A program made the position numbers and the translations under genes. A stretch of DNA of 44,138 nucleotides, taken from contig NZ_JAPDPE010000027.1 in assembly GCF_026283955.1 (NCBI RefSeq), positions 1 to 44,138 of the forward strand, read 5' to 3'. Under the pieces are notes generated by a model. That model was not told the DNA's origin and did not search any database. It saw only the letters and a program-made list of their open reading frames with translations. This document shows, piece by piece, positions 1 through 8,267 of this stretch (position 1 is its first letter; every line of letters begins with the position of its first letter). Source of the DNA: Dyella silvatica (GTDB lineage Bacteria > Pseudomonadota > Gammaproteobacteria > Xanthomonadales > Rhodanobacteraceae).

Positions 1-1
1 G

Positions 2-1975
2 CATGAGTTTCAGTCACGCCCAATCGTTGATGACACCTTGTCGTTATTGCCTCTGGATGAACCTTTCACTTCCTTCGCCATTCCGCGTACAACGCACCCC
101 CAGGTCTCTATCATCATCCCCATCCACGGCAAGCAGGCCTATACCTTGGCCTGCCTACGATCGATCGCGCTTCATGCCACGAAGACAACTTTCGAAGTAC
201 TGGTGGTCGACGATGCCTCACCGGACGACAGCGCGTCGGTATTGAGCCAAATCGACGGCCTGCAGCTGCTGAGCAATTCGCAGAACCTCGGTTTTATCGG
301 CAGCTGCAATGCTGGGGCCGCCGCAGCTCACGGCGAGTTCTTGCTTTTTCTCAATAACGACACTCAAGTCACAGCTGACTGGCTGGATGCGTTGCTGCGC
401 TGTTTTGCCGATCGCGCCGACTGCGGCATTGCAGGTAGCCGGCTGGTCTATCCCGATGGTCGCTTACAGGAAGCAGGTGGTTTGGTTTTTGCCGATGGTA
501 GTTGCTGGAACATAGGCCGTTTCGAGCCCCGCGATGCGCCTGCCTTTCGCTATCGCCGAGAAACTGACTACGTCTCGGGCGCCTCGCTAATGATTCGTCG
601 CGAAGTGTTTCAGCGCATGGGCGGCTTCGATACGCGATACATGCCTGCCTACTACGAAGACACCGATCTTGCCTTTGCCGTACAACAGGCTGGCTTAAAG
701 GTGTACTACGAGCCCGCAAGTACAGTGATTCATTGTGAAGGCATCAGTGCAGGCACTGACCTCGACCAGGGCATGAAACGCTACCAGCGCATCAATCAAA
801 TCAAGTTCACAACAAAATGGGCGACTGAACTAGAAACACAACCACCTGCAGGCACGCCACTACATCAAGCCATACGCTCCCGCACGCGCGGTCGCAGTTT
901 GGTCGTGGATGCCATCGCACCGGAACCGACTCGCGACTCGGGCTCATTGAGATTAAGCGCGATACTTCGTTTGCTCAATGAGCAGGGCTGGAGCGTCTGC
1001 TTTCTGCCTGACGATGGCCGTGCCAGTTCAGATGAGATCACCGCACTCGGCGCTCAAGGCGTCGAGGTATTGTGCCGGCCATGGGTTTCTGAGCTCCCGC
1101 AATGGTTACGCAAGCACGGCCCTGAGTTGCATGCAGCGATTCTTTGCCGACATACCGTTGCTGGTCAGTACGCCGACCTCGTGCGAAAGTACGCGCCTGA
1201 GGCAAAGTTGTTATTTGATACAGTGGACCTACACTTTTTACGTGAACAGCGTGCAGCCGATTTAAGCGGCAATGCCTCGTTAGCTCGTCAAGCGCAAATC
1301 TCGCGACAAAGCGAACTTGCGTTGATCCAACGGTCTGATGCCACCTTTGTAGTCAGCCCGCACGAACAAACGTTGCTTGCGCAAATGCTGCCACAGGCAC
1401 GCGTCGAGTTGCTATCTAATATTCACGAAGTTCATGGTTGCCGACACCCCCATGCTAAACGTAAGGACCTGGTCTTCATCGGCGGTTATGGCCACCCGCC
1501 TAATAGTGATGCCCTTGGCTGGATCGTCAGCGAAATCCTGCCATGCCTGCGCGAAGCGCTACCTGATATCCGTTTGCACGTACTGGGTGATGTGCCTAGC
1601 ACCATACGCCGCGAGCTTGCCACTCCAGGGTTGGAATTGCACGGGCGAGTGGCCGACCTAACGCCTTGGCTGGATAACTGCCTCGCCACGCTGGCCCCCC
1701 TGCGTTTTGGCGCTGGGGTAAAGGGTAAGATCAACATGTCGATGAGCTATGGTGTGCCAGTAGTCGCTACTCCGATTGCGGTAGAGGGTATGCAGCTGAC
1801 CGATGGTGACAACGTATTAGTTGCAGCGGATGCTGCAGGCTTCGTGACCGCCATTACACATTTACAGCGCGATGGGTCTCTATGGAATCTACTCTCCCGA
1901 CAGAGCCTAAATAACGTACGCCTACACTTCTCTGCCGAAGCCGCCGCCGCCACTTTACGACGCGTGCTGAATTGA
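2..1975 (+). CDS. Two-domain glycosyltransferase (GT2 + GT4), 5' end outside window
   Basis: The frame is open from base 2 of the window, so the N-terminus is probably cut off. A TTG at 38 exists but has no convincing ribosome site and lies only a short way before the first domain. The first visible domain is a GT-A family 2 transferase: a VSIIIPIHG strand, DDASPDD, a LFLNNDTQ metal-binding region, and GGFDTRYMPAYYEDTDLA, the usual acceptor-side motif of rhamnosyltransferase-like GT2 enzymes. The C-terminal half, from roughly residue 280 of the visible part, is a GT4-like GT-B domain with VFIGGYGHPPNSDA and the nucleotide-sugar stretch LRFGAGVKGKI followed by SYGVPVVATPIAVEG. Such chained enzymes usually build O-antigen or other surface polysaccharide in the cytoplasm. 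The WbsX/RgpF gene follows about 55 bases later on the same strand. Linkage and sugar cannot be read from sequence; rhamnose is likely given rmlBACD nearby. Confidence 0.88.
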   Translation, partial: HEFQSRPIVDDTLSLLPLDEPFTSFAIPRTTHPQVSIIIPIHGKQAYTLACLRSIALHATKTTFEVLVVDDASPDDSASVLSQIDGLQLLSNSQNLGFIGSCNAGAAAAHGEFLLFLNNDTQVTADWLDALLRCFADRADCGIAGSRLVYPDGRLQEAGGLVFADGSCWNIGRFEPRDAPAFRYRRETDYVSGASLMIRREVFQRMGGFDTRYMPAYYEDTDLAFAVQQAGLKVYYEPASTVIHCEGISAGTDLDQGMKRYQRINQIKFTTKWATELETQPPAGTPLHQAIRSRTRGRSLVVDAIAPEPTRDSGSLRLSAILRLLNEQGWSVCFLPDDGRASSDEITALGAQGVEVLCRPWVSELPQWLRKHGPELHAAILCRHTVAGQYADLVRKYAPEAKLLFDTVDLHFLREQRAADLSGNASLARQAQISRQSELALIQRSDATFVVSPHEQTLLAQMLPQARVELLSNIHEVHGCRHPHAKRKDLVFIGGYGHPPNSDALGWIVSEILPCLREALPDIRLHVLGDVPSTIRRELATPGLELHGRVADLTPWLDNCLATLAPLRFGAGVKGKINMSMSYGVPVVATPIAVEGMQLTDGDNVLVAADAAGFVTAITHLQRDGSLWNLLSRQSLNNVRLHFSAEAAAATLRRVLN

Positions 1976-2030
1976 CCTCGATCGCACCAGCATCGACATC
2001 AACTATGCAACGCTCTTGCTGATGATTGCC

Positions 2031-4118
2031 ATGTCCGTACGCGACTACGCCAAGCGCTGTCTATTCCAATTACTACGCGTCAGCTTCAGACTTACCCCGA
2101 TGCCGATTGCCATGCGCGATCGTCTGCGTCAGCGATTCATAGATCATCATGCCAGCCTGCTGCCCAGGAGGCCCCGCGGTCAAATGATCGAAAATAATGC
2201 AGGTGGCAACACCGGCCTGCATCGTCCGCTGCAACATGTCGCCAATCGCGCCGTCGGCTATGTGCCTTATCGAGCTGGTTCTGTACAGACACCTTTACCG
2301 GTCACGCTGGTCGCGTTCTATCTACCGCAATTCCACCCAATCCCTGAAAATGATATTTGGTGGGGTCCTGGCTTTACTGAGTGGCGCAACGTGACTCGCG
2401 CCCTGCCACAATTCGAAGGCCACGCACAACCGCGCCTGCCCAGCGAACTTGGCTTTTATGACCTGCGCCTCCCGCAAGCCATGCATCAACAGATGCAACT
2501 AGCGCACGAATACGGCATAGGTGCGTTTTGCAGTTATTTCTATTGGTTTGCTGGAAAAACCTTACTGGAGGCCCCGCTACAGCAGTGGCTGAATGACTCT
2601 ACATTAAGCTTACCGCTGTGCCTGTGTTGGGCTAATGAGAACTGGTCACGTCGCTGGGATGGCCGTGCCGATGACATTCTGATCGGTCAACAGCACAGTC
2701 CGGCGGATGATCTGGCGTTTATTGCATACGTATCGCGTTATCTGCGTGATCCGCGCTATTTGCGTGTGAATGGGAAGCCTCTGCTGCTGATCTATCGTCC
2801 TGGTTTACTGCCAGATCCGAAGGGCACTGCTGCACGCTGGCGAGAATGGTGTCTGGCGAACAACATAGGCGAAATTCATCTCGCCTATGTACAGAGCTTC
2901 GACCGCGTCGATCCGCGCACCATCGGATTTGATGCGGCAGTAGAGTTTCCACCGAACAACACTACGCTCACACCGATTACGGCACGGCAGCATCTGATTA
3001 ATCCAGTTTTCCAAGGGGATGTGTACGACTGGCGAGACCTGGCTCACCAAGCCACAACGAAAAGCGATCCACCCTATCCGTTGTTTCCCGGTATCAATCC
3101 CGGCTGGGACAACGAACCGCGACGTAGTGGTGCGGGCCGAGTATTCCTCCACGCCTCACCGCGCGGCTATCGAGACTGGCTACGTCATGCTATCGACGTA
3201 GCGCTCAGGCGCGTACCGGCATCGCCGCTAGTTTTCATTAATGCTTGGAACGAATGGGCTGAGGGCGCAGTACTCGAGCCTGATACGCGACTCGGCCATG
3301 CTTGGCTGGAAGCTACTCGCAACGCCCTGCGCGACACGACTGAGGCCACTCCATTGCACGACCAACGTCCCTGCGCCGTCGTGCATATTTGGTACCTAGA
3401 TGTTCTAGATGAAATCATCGATGCATTGAGGGCGACTCAACTCGACTGGCGCATCGTCATCACCACCGCCCACGAGCAAGAGCAAGCGATACGTGAACGC
3501 ATAGCCACACTCGGTGTCGAAGCTGAGATTGCAGCCTTCGAAAATCGCGGTCGCGATATCCTACCGTTTCTGCATGTTGCCAACCGCCTGCTCGACGAAG
3601 GCGTTGAAGTCGTATTGAAACTACATAGCAAACGCACCACCCATCGCCAAGACGGTGCGGCATGGCGGCAAGAGCTCCTCGAGAAGCTGCTGTCAGCCGG
3701 ACGAGCTCAGCACATTTTAAGCGCGCTTCGTACTGATCCATCCCTTGGCCTGATTGCCGCTGAAGGGCATCTACAACCACTTCAATGCTACTGGGGCGCC
3801 AATGAAGCCAACGTTGCTTACCTGTGCCGCCGCATCGGCATCACCAGCCCTGTGACCGAAACCGACCAGTTCATTGCTGGCAGTATGTTTTGGATACGAT
3901 TAGCGGCTTTACGCCCCCTGCTTGATACGCACCTAGGTGTATGGGAATTCGAAGACGAGACTGGTCAGATCGATGGAACTCTTGCCCATGCGGTCGAACG
4001 CGTAATCGGTTTGGCCTCCACCAATGCCGGCTTCAGTACAAAAGACGCTGCCACTGTGTGCGGTCTATCAATCAATGAAGTTACACGCCCCTACCCTTAT
4101 GCTCGCCGTAGCAGCTAG
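2031..4118 (+). CDS. WbsX-family glycosyltransferase with C-terminal RgpF-like domain
   Basis: About 695 residues. From about residue 90 it carries the WbsX (GT99-type) signature VAFYLPQFHPIPEND, then WWGPGFTEW, YGIGAFCSYFYWF and LCWANENWSRRWDG, ending near FINAWNEWAEGAVLEPD. From about residue 445 a rhamnan-synthesis RgpF-like domain follows, with ENRGRDILPFL, VVLKLHSKRT and FIAGSMFWIR. WbsX plus RgpF fusions are typical of O-antigen clusters that build rhamnose-containing chains, which fits the rml operon in this window. Start choice is weak: ATG at 2022 and TTG at 2016 are in frame just upstream and none has a clear Shine-Dalgarno; 2031 is preferred for the natural-looking MSVRDYAKR start. 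It ends 12 bases from the convergent galE stop, so no room remains for a separate terminator. Confidence 0.85.
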   Translation: MSVRDYAKRCLFQLLRVSFRLTPMPIAMRDRLRQRFIDHHASLLPRRPRGQMIENNAGGNTGLHRPLQHVANRAVGYVPYRAGSVQTPLPVTLVAFYLPQFHPIPENDIWWGPGFTEWRNVTRALPQFEGHAQPRLPSELGFYDLRLPQAMHQQMQLAHEYGIGAFCSYFYWFAGKTLLEAPLQQWLNDSTLSLPLCLCWANENWSRRWDGRADDILIGQQHSPADDLAFIAYVSRYLRDPRYLRVNGKPLLLIYRPGLLPDPKGTAARWREWCLANNIGEIHLAYVQSFDRVDPRTIGFDAAVEFPPNNTTLTPITARQHLINPVFQGDVYDWRDLAHQATTKSDPPYPLFPGINPGWDNEPRRSGAGRVFLHASPRGYRDWLRHAIDVALRRVPASPLVFINAWNEWAEGAVLEPDTRLGHAWLEATRNALRDTTEATPLHDQRPCAVVHIWYLDVLDEIIDALRATQLDWRIVITTAHEQEQAIRERIATLGVEAEIAAFENRGRDILPFLHVANRLLDEGVEVVLKLHSKRTTHRQDGAAWRQELLEKLLSAGRAQHILSALRTDPSLGLIAAEGHLQPLQCYWGANEANVAYLCRRIGITSPVTETDQFIAGSMFWIRLAALRPLLDTHLGVWEFEDETGQIDGTLAHAVERVIGLASTNAGFSTKDAATVCGLSINEVTRPYPYARRSS

Positions 4119-4130
4119 CGGACACCCCAA

Positions 4131-5105
4131 TCAATATCGCGGCTGCTGATGCCAGCGCCAGGCATCTTCAATCATTGTTCTGATATTTGTAACCGCTGGC
4201 CTCCACCCCAGCAGCTCACGTGCCTTGGCACTGGAAGCGACCAAAGATGCGGGATCACCCGGTCGCCGGGCACTGAGTTTGAAGGCGATCTCGGCGCCGG
4301 TCACCTGCCGCGCCGCCGCAATGACTTCCAATACTGTGAACCCCTGTTCACCACCTAGATTGATAAAGTGCGCCCCCTCGTGATCTATCAGAAACTGGAT
4401 CGCCCGCATGTGCGCCGAAGCTAAATCGTTGACGTGAATATAGTCGCGTATACAGGTGCCATCGCGCGTGGCGTAATCATCACCAAACACTTTCAAGCTA
4501 TCACCCAAGCCCAGGGCTGCGCGCAAGACATTCGGAATCAGATGAGTCTCCGGCTCATGGGATTCACCTATTTCTCCTGAGGGGTCAGCGCCCGCTGCGT
4601 TGAAGTAGCGCAAGATAACCGAGCGTAAGCCATATGCCGCAGCCGCATCGGACAATATACGCTCAGCCATCAGTTTGCTGGCCCCGTAGGGATTAATTGG
4701 ATGGGTCGGGTGACTCTCGTCGATTACATCGACAACGGGGTTGCCGAACACCGCAGCCGTTGACGAGAAGACTAATTTTCCGACGCCCGCCACACGCATT
4801 GCCTGGAGCAAGTTCAATGTACCGACCACGTTGTTCTGGTAGTAAAGATACGGCTCTGTCACTGACACCCCAGCCAAGGACAGCGCACAGAAATGCATCA
4901 CCGCATCGAAACGATAGGTGCCGAATAAAGTCTGCAGCGCCGCCGGATCGAGTAGATCCCCTTGAACCAATGCCGTCGCACCTACCGCCTCGCGGTGCCC
5001 TGTCGACAGATTGTCAAATACCACCACATCGTGCCCATGCGCCGCCAGGTGCCGCACCATATGCGAGCCGATATAGCCAGCCCCGCCACAAACCAGAATT
5101 TTCAT
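4131..5105 (-). CDS. galE: UDP-glucose 4-epimerase
   Basis: A 324-residue extended short-chain dehydrogenase that interconverts UDP-glucose and UDP-galactose using bound NAD in the cytoplasm. Visible marks are the N-terminal GGAGYIGSH nucleotide loop (residues 7-15), the FSSTAAVFG strand holding the catalytic Ser/Thr (about 113-121), the catalytic pair Y140 and K144 in NPYGASK, and the epimerase motifs YFNAAGADPSG and RDGTCIRDYIHVNDLA. Length is a little under the usual 330-340 but the fold is complete. It is transcribed away from etfB and toward the WbsX gene. It probably supplies UDP-galactose for LPS core or O-antigen. GalE is well supported, although some relatives also accept N-acetylated or uronic acid substrates. 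Confidence 0.93.
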   Translation of the reverse strand: MKILVCGGAGYIGSHMVRHLAAHGHDVVVFDNLSTGHREAVGATALVQGDLLDPAALQTLFGTYRFDAVMHFCALSLAGVSVTEPYLYYQNNVVGTLNLLQAMRVAGVGKLVFSSTAAVFGNPVVDVIDESHPTHPINPYGASKLMAERILSDAAAAYGLRSVILRYFNAAGADPSGEIGESHEPETHLIPNVLRAALGLGDSLKVFGDDYATRDGTCIRDYIHVNDLASAHMRAIQFLIDHEGAHFINLGGEQGFTVLEVIAAARQVTGAEIAFKLSARRPGDPASLVASSAKARELLGWRPAVTNIRTMIEDAWRWHQQPRY

Positions 5106-5238
5106 GCGGACTCCTTCAGCATAGGGGGCAAATCATAGTCAACAATGCCATTCGTGCCCGGATGGAGCATCAGTTAGAATAGGCTTTTGCATCATTATCC
5201 CTTGTGCGCCGATTGGCGCCCGGCTGAAGGAACCGCAG

Positions 5239-5985
5239 ATGAAGATTCTGGTTGGCTATAAGCGTGTTGTAGATTACAACGTCCGCATTCAGGTCAAGCC
5301 CGATGGCACGGGCGTGGTCACCGATGGCGTGAAGCTCTCCGCCAATCCCTTTGACGACATTGCACTTGAAGAAGCTCTGCGTCTTCGCGAAAAGGGCGTA
5401 GCCGAAGAAGTCATTGTGGTCGGCATCGGCCCTGCCGATCTGACCGCGCATCTTCGCAATGGCCTGGCAATGGGCGCGAATCGCGCCATTCACGTCGTCG
5501 CCGCTGAAGCAGTGCAGCCACTCACCGCGGCCCGCATCTTGCTCAAGCTGGTTGAGAAAGAGCAGCCGGGCCTGGTCATTGTCGGCAAGCAGGCCATTGA
5601 TGACGATGCCAACCAGACCGGTCAAATGCTGGCTGCGCTGTGGGATCGGCCGCAAGCCACCTTCGCAAGCAAAGTCGAGATAGCCGACGGCATAGCCAAA
5701 GTGACTCGCGAAGTTGATGCCGGCCTTGAAGTGATCGAAGCCGAACTGCCCGCCGTCATCACCACGGACCTGCGCCTCAATGAGCCCCGCTTCATCAAGC
5801 TGCCCGACATTATGAAGGCCAAGGCCAAACCGATCGATACCATCGAATTGGCAACGCTCAACGTCGAGTCCAACAATCATCTCCAGACCACCCACTATGC
5901 AGCGCCGCCCAAGCGCAGCAAGGGCATCATGGTCAAGGATGCGGCTGAGTTGGTCGCCGCGCTGAAGCAGAAGGGGCTGCTTTAA
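5239..5985 (+). CDS. etfB: Electron transfer flavoprotein subunit beta
   Basis: A 248-residue beta subunit of the soluble EtfAB heterodimer, which takes electrons from acyl-CoA and other dehydrogenases and passes them to ETF-ubiquinone oxidoreductase. The N-terminal MKILVGYKRVVDYNV, the NPFDDIALEEALRLRE stretch and the AMP-binding region VIVGKQAIDDDANQTGQ are diagnostic. The start is supported by AAGGAA a few bases upstream. The stop is followed after 21 bases by etfA, so the two form an operon. In Xanthomonas etfBA is one fixed border of the variable LPS locus, and here too the genes after it are LPS-type. Codon use looks like ordinary core genome, unlike the AT-rich block downstream. Confidence 0.97.
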   Translation: MKILVGYKRVVDYNVRIQVKPDGTGVVTDGVKLSANPFDDIALEEALRLREKGVAEEVIVVGIGPADLTAHLRNGLAMGANRAIHVVAAEAVQPLTAARILLKLVEKEQPGLVIVGKQAIDDDANQTGQMLAALWDRPQATFASKVEIADGIAKVTREVDAGLEVIEAELPAVITTDLRLNEPRFIKLPDIMKAKAKPIDTIELATLNVESNNHLQTTHYAAPPKRSKGIMVKDAAELVAALKQKGLL

Positions 5986-6006
5986 GCAGCTGCCCAGGAG
6001 ACAGAC

Positions 6007-6951
6007 ATGAGCAAGATTCTGGTTATCGCCGAACACCTCAACGGCAAACTCAATCCCTCCACCGCCCGCGCCATCAGTGCCGCTCTCGCGGTAAAGCCGG
6101 AAACCATCGATGTTTTGGTGCTGGCCGACAACACCGATGCCATTGCCGCCGAAGCGGCGAAAATCAACGGCGTCAGCACTGTACTTACCATTGCTCGCAC
6201 CGAGAACGCCCACCCATTGGCCGCCGTGCTGGCGCCACAAATTGCCAAGGCTGCCATCGGTTATAGCCACGTGTTCGCGCCATCCACCACATTTGGCAAG
6301 GATGTGGCGCCGCGAGTCGCCGCCCTGCTGGGCGTGGCGCAAGTCAGCGATGTCATGAGCGTAGAGTCCAGTCATACGTTCAAGCGCCCCATCTATGCCG
6401 GTAATGCCATCATCACCGTCGAGGCCGACACGAACCACACCGTAGTCGCCACCATCCGTACCGCCTCATGGCCGGCAGCCACGAATGGCGCGGGCAACGC
6501 GCCCGTGCAAGCGCTCTCACTGGATGTCGCACTGCCCTCTCACACTCGTTTCGTCGAATTGCAGCAAGGCAAGAGCGACCGCCCCGACCTGCAAAGCGCC
6601 GGCAAAGTCGTGTCTGGCGGCCGCGGCGTGGGCTCAAAAGAAAATTTCGAGATCATTTATAAATTTGCAGACAAGATCGGCGCTGCCGTAGGTGCCTCCC
6701 GCGCCGCGGTTGATGCGGGTTATGTGCCTAACGAGCTCCAGGTCGGACAAACCGGCAAGATCATTGCGCCGGAGTTGTACATGGCTATTGGCATATCGGG
6801 CGCCATCCAGCACCTCACCGGTATCAAAGATGCCGGCACCATTGTCGCCATTAACAAGGATGCCGAAGCACCGATCTTTGAGATTGCTGATATTGGTCTG
6901 GTTGGAGATCTTTTTAAGCTGATCCCAGAGCTTGAGCAGGCGTTAACATAG
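6007..6951 (+). CDS. etfA: Electron transfer flavoprotein subunit alpha
   Basis: A 314-residue alpha subunit carrying the FAD site of EtfAB. The C-terminal FAD-binding domain is unmistakable: [12 protein letters not shown] (about 203-214), [20 protein letters not shown] (about 231-250), [20 protein letters not shown] and the closing [21 protein letters not shown]. The N-terminal half has the expected beta-alpha fold (SKILVIAEH). A good ribosome site, CAGGAGACAGAC, precedes the ATG. It is the second gene of etfBA and is followed by a rho-independent terminator. Length is normal for the family. Confidence 0.97.
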   Translation: MSKILVIAEHLNGKLNPSTARAISAALAVKPETIDVLVLADNTDAIAAEAAKINGVSTVLTIARTENAHPLAAVLAPQIAKAAIGYSHVFAPSTTFGKDVAPRVAALLGVAQVSDVMSVESSHTFKRPIYAGNAIITVEADTNHTVVATIRTASWPAATNGAGNAPVQALSLDVALPSHTRFVELQQGKSDRPDLQSAGKVVSGGRGVGSKENFEIIYKFADKIGAAVGASRAAVDAGYVPNELQVGQTGKIIAPELYMAIGISGAIQHLTGIKDAGTIVAINKDAEAPIFEIADIGLVGDLFKLIPELEQALT

Positions 6952-7034
6952 CGTCAACTTGCCCCTTGCTGAAAAAAGCACTGCATCTTATGCAAATTAG
7001 CGGGGGGGGGTAGTCCACAATATATGAGTACAAG

Positions 7035-7071
7035 TCGGTCGCGAATTTGCACTCTTCGCGACCGATTCTTT
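7035..7071 (+). terminator. Rho-independent terminator of etfBA
   Basis: A perfect 11-bp inverted repeat (TCGGTCGCGAA at 7035-7045 and TTCGCGACCGA at 7055-7065) with a 9-base loop, followed by TTCTTT. It lies about 85 bases after the etfA stop and ends the etfBA transcript before the LPS block. Confidence 0.85.
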
Positions 7072-7280
7072 ATGCATGGCACCGAGTTCGCTAAGGCAAA
7101 CGATCAAACCCGGCTAGCATAGACAATAAATCTTTGCGATAAAGAGAATCGCAACCGCGTGTCCACTCGATCGGTAGTTATTGCATATCCGATGCCTATG
7201 GAGTGGAAGGTGATTTCGCACACTCAACACCATTGACAACTCGAGTCACAAAGCGCCATCCATCGATGGTGGATTCCAAT

Positions 7281-7472
7281 CTTTCATAGAACGCATCATC
7301 CTTCTGCGAATGCGTATCGCGGTATAACGCAATCATCATTGGACAATTGATTCGGGATTATGGTCCCAAGCTTGTTGCTATAACACTAACCCGATGAGCT
7401 AAGCGCATGGCTGCTCCCCTTCAAGGATTTCATCGAGCCGGGGCGGATGTACGGAACACTTTCATAGAACGC
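7281..7472. repeat. 14-bp direct repeat pair CTTTCATAGAACGC
   Basis: The same 14 bases occur at 7281-7294 and 7459-7472. On the minus strand both copies encode AFYE in the two short frames described for this gap, so they may be traces of a duplicated or recombined gene rather than a functional repeat. Confidence 0.5.
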
Positions 7473-7604
7473 CCCGAAGGCAGCAGGCTAGATCATGATA
7501 TTCCTCATGACTGCCTTCCGATGCTGATACGCATCAGAGATCACATTCAAATGATGAGTCTAATACACAGCATCGATTCTACGCAGCATAGATCTAACTC
7601 GTGT

Positions 7605-8267
7605 TCAACGATGCGATTCTTTACCATTCAATGGTAGAAAGATGAATACCCCACTTAATCCGCATAGAACAATAAGAAGTATCTCACTACCCCAATATCT
7701 ATTGGGCTCCATAACTAAAATAGAAAATATCAAGCTTTTACCAAGAGCATTACCATGCTGAAAAGCACCCGCGCTCGACCCATCAAGCCATGCCGTTACC
7801 GCCTGACCAGGCGGACTATCCACACCCTGCAGGACAATTACCAATTTCTTATGAAGAAGATCGCTTTTCTTCAAGCCATCAAAACAAAATCTATGATATG
7901 CATTATTAGCAACCAAACCGGCACTTGATAGCACCACCTTGTCAACATTGTTGATCCTCAGGGTCAGGGAAAATACGCCAGTATTTACCCTGTCATAGTA
8001 ATTCGCCAATAAGACATCAGCGCATACCCCACCGTCATACGGGCTTGAACTAATAGCATCACTTACTAAGCCATCATCAATAGACTGCTCTAGCTTAAAA
8101 CCACTCACTAACTCACCAGCAGGCTCACTAGCCGCCGCATGCTCGGGAAAAGATAGGAGGGTACGACTATCCTTCTTTGAAAGCGTCTGCCACAACGTCA
8201 TATAGCAGAGCAAAGTAAAGATAAACAACCATAAACCCAATACCCCCCATTTCCGCAAGAAACTCAT
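7605..8267 (-). CDS. Small bitopic membrane protein of unknown function
   Basis: A 220-residue protein with no family I recognise. A hydrophobic segment at about residues 8-27 (VLGLWLFIFTLLCYMTLW) and a second near the C-terminus (about 195-214, EILLIVLCGLSGVFIFLPL) bracket a soluble domain of about 165 residues that should face the periplasm. The domain contains DGGVCADVLLANYYDR and VVLSSAGLVANNAYHRFCF, suggesting a beta-rich, possibly carbohydrate-binding fold, but this is inference. Its ATG overlaps the stop of the upstream GT-C-like gene by four bases (ATGA), so the two are translationally coupled and probably work together. Codon use is AT-rich like the rest of the LPS block. Confidence 0.75.
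   Translation of the reverse strand: MSFLRKWGVLGLWLFIFTLLCYMTLWQTLSKKDSRTLLSFPEHAAASEPAGELVSGFKLEQSIDDGLVSDAISSSPYDGGVCADVLLANYYDRVNTGVFSLTLRINNVDKVVLSSAGLVANNAYHRFCFDGLKKSDLLHKKLVIVLQGVDSPPGQAVTAWLDGSSAGAFQHGNALGKSLIFSILVMEPNRYWGSEILLIVLCGLSGVFIFLPLNGKESHR

Larger units (their letters stand above)
6952..7604. other. Gap between etfA and the LPS block with no complete gene
   Basis: The stretch holds the etfA terminator, a run of nine G at 7002-7010, and then AT-richer sequence. On the minus strand a 47-codon frame at 7196-7339 (starting MMIALYRDTHSQ and containing DDAFYERLESTIDGWRFV) reads like a real protein tail. A second short fragment at about 7385-7475 contains AFYESVPYIRPGSMK. Neither has a visible ribosome site or a recognised family. 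The favoured reading is remnants of lost genes at the edge of a variable locus. Confidence 0.4.

Noticed and set aside
5170-6438. Minus-strand open frame of 422 codons
   Set aside because: It lies opposite etfB and etfA, is rich in Gly, His and Asp as antisense frames of GC-rich genes are, and has no ribosome site.
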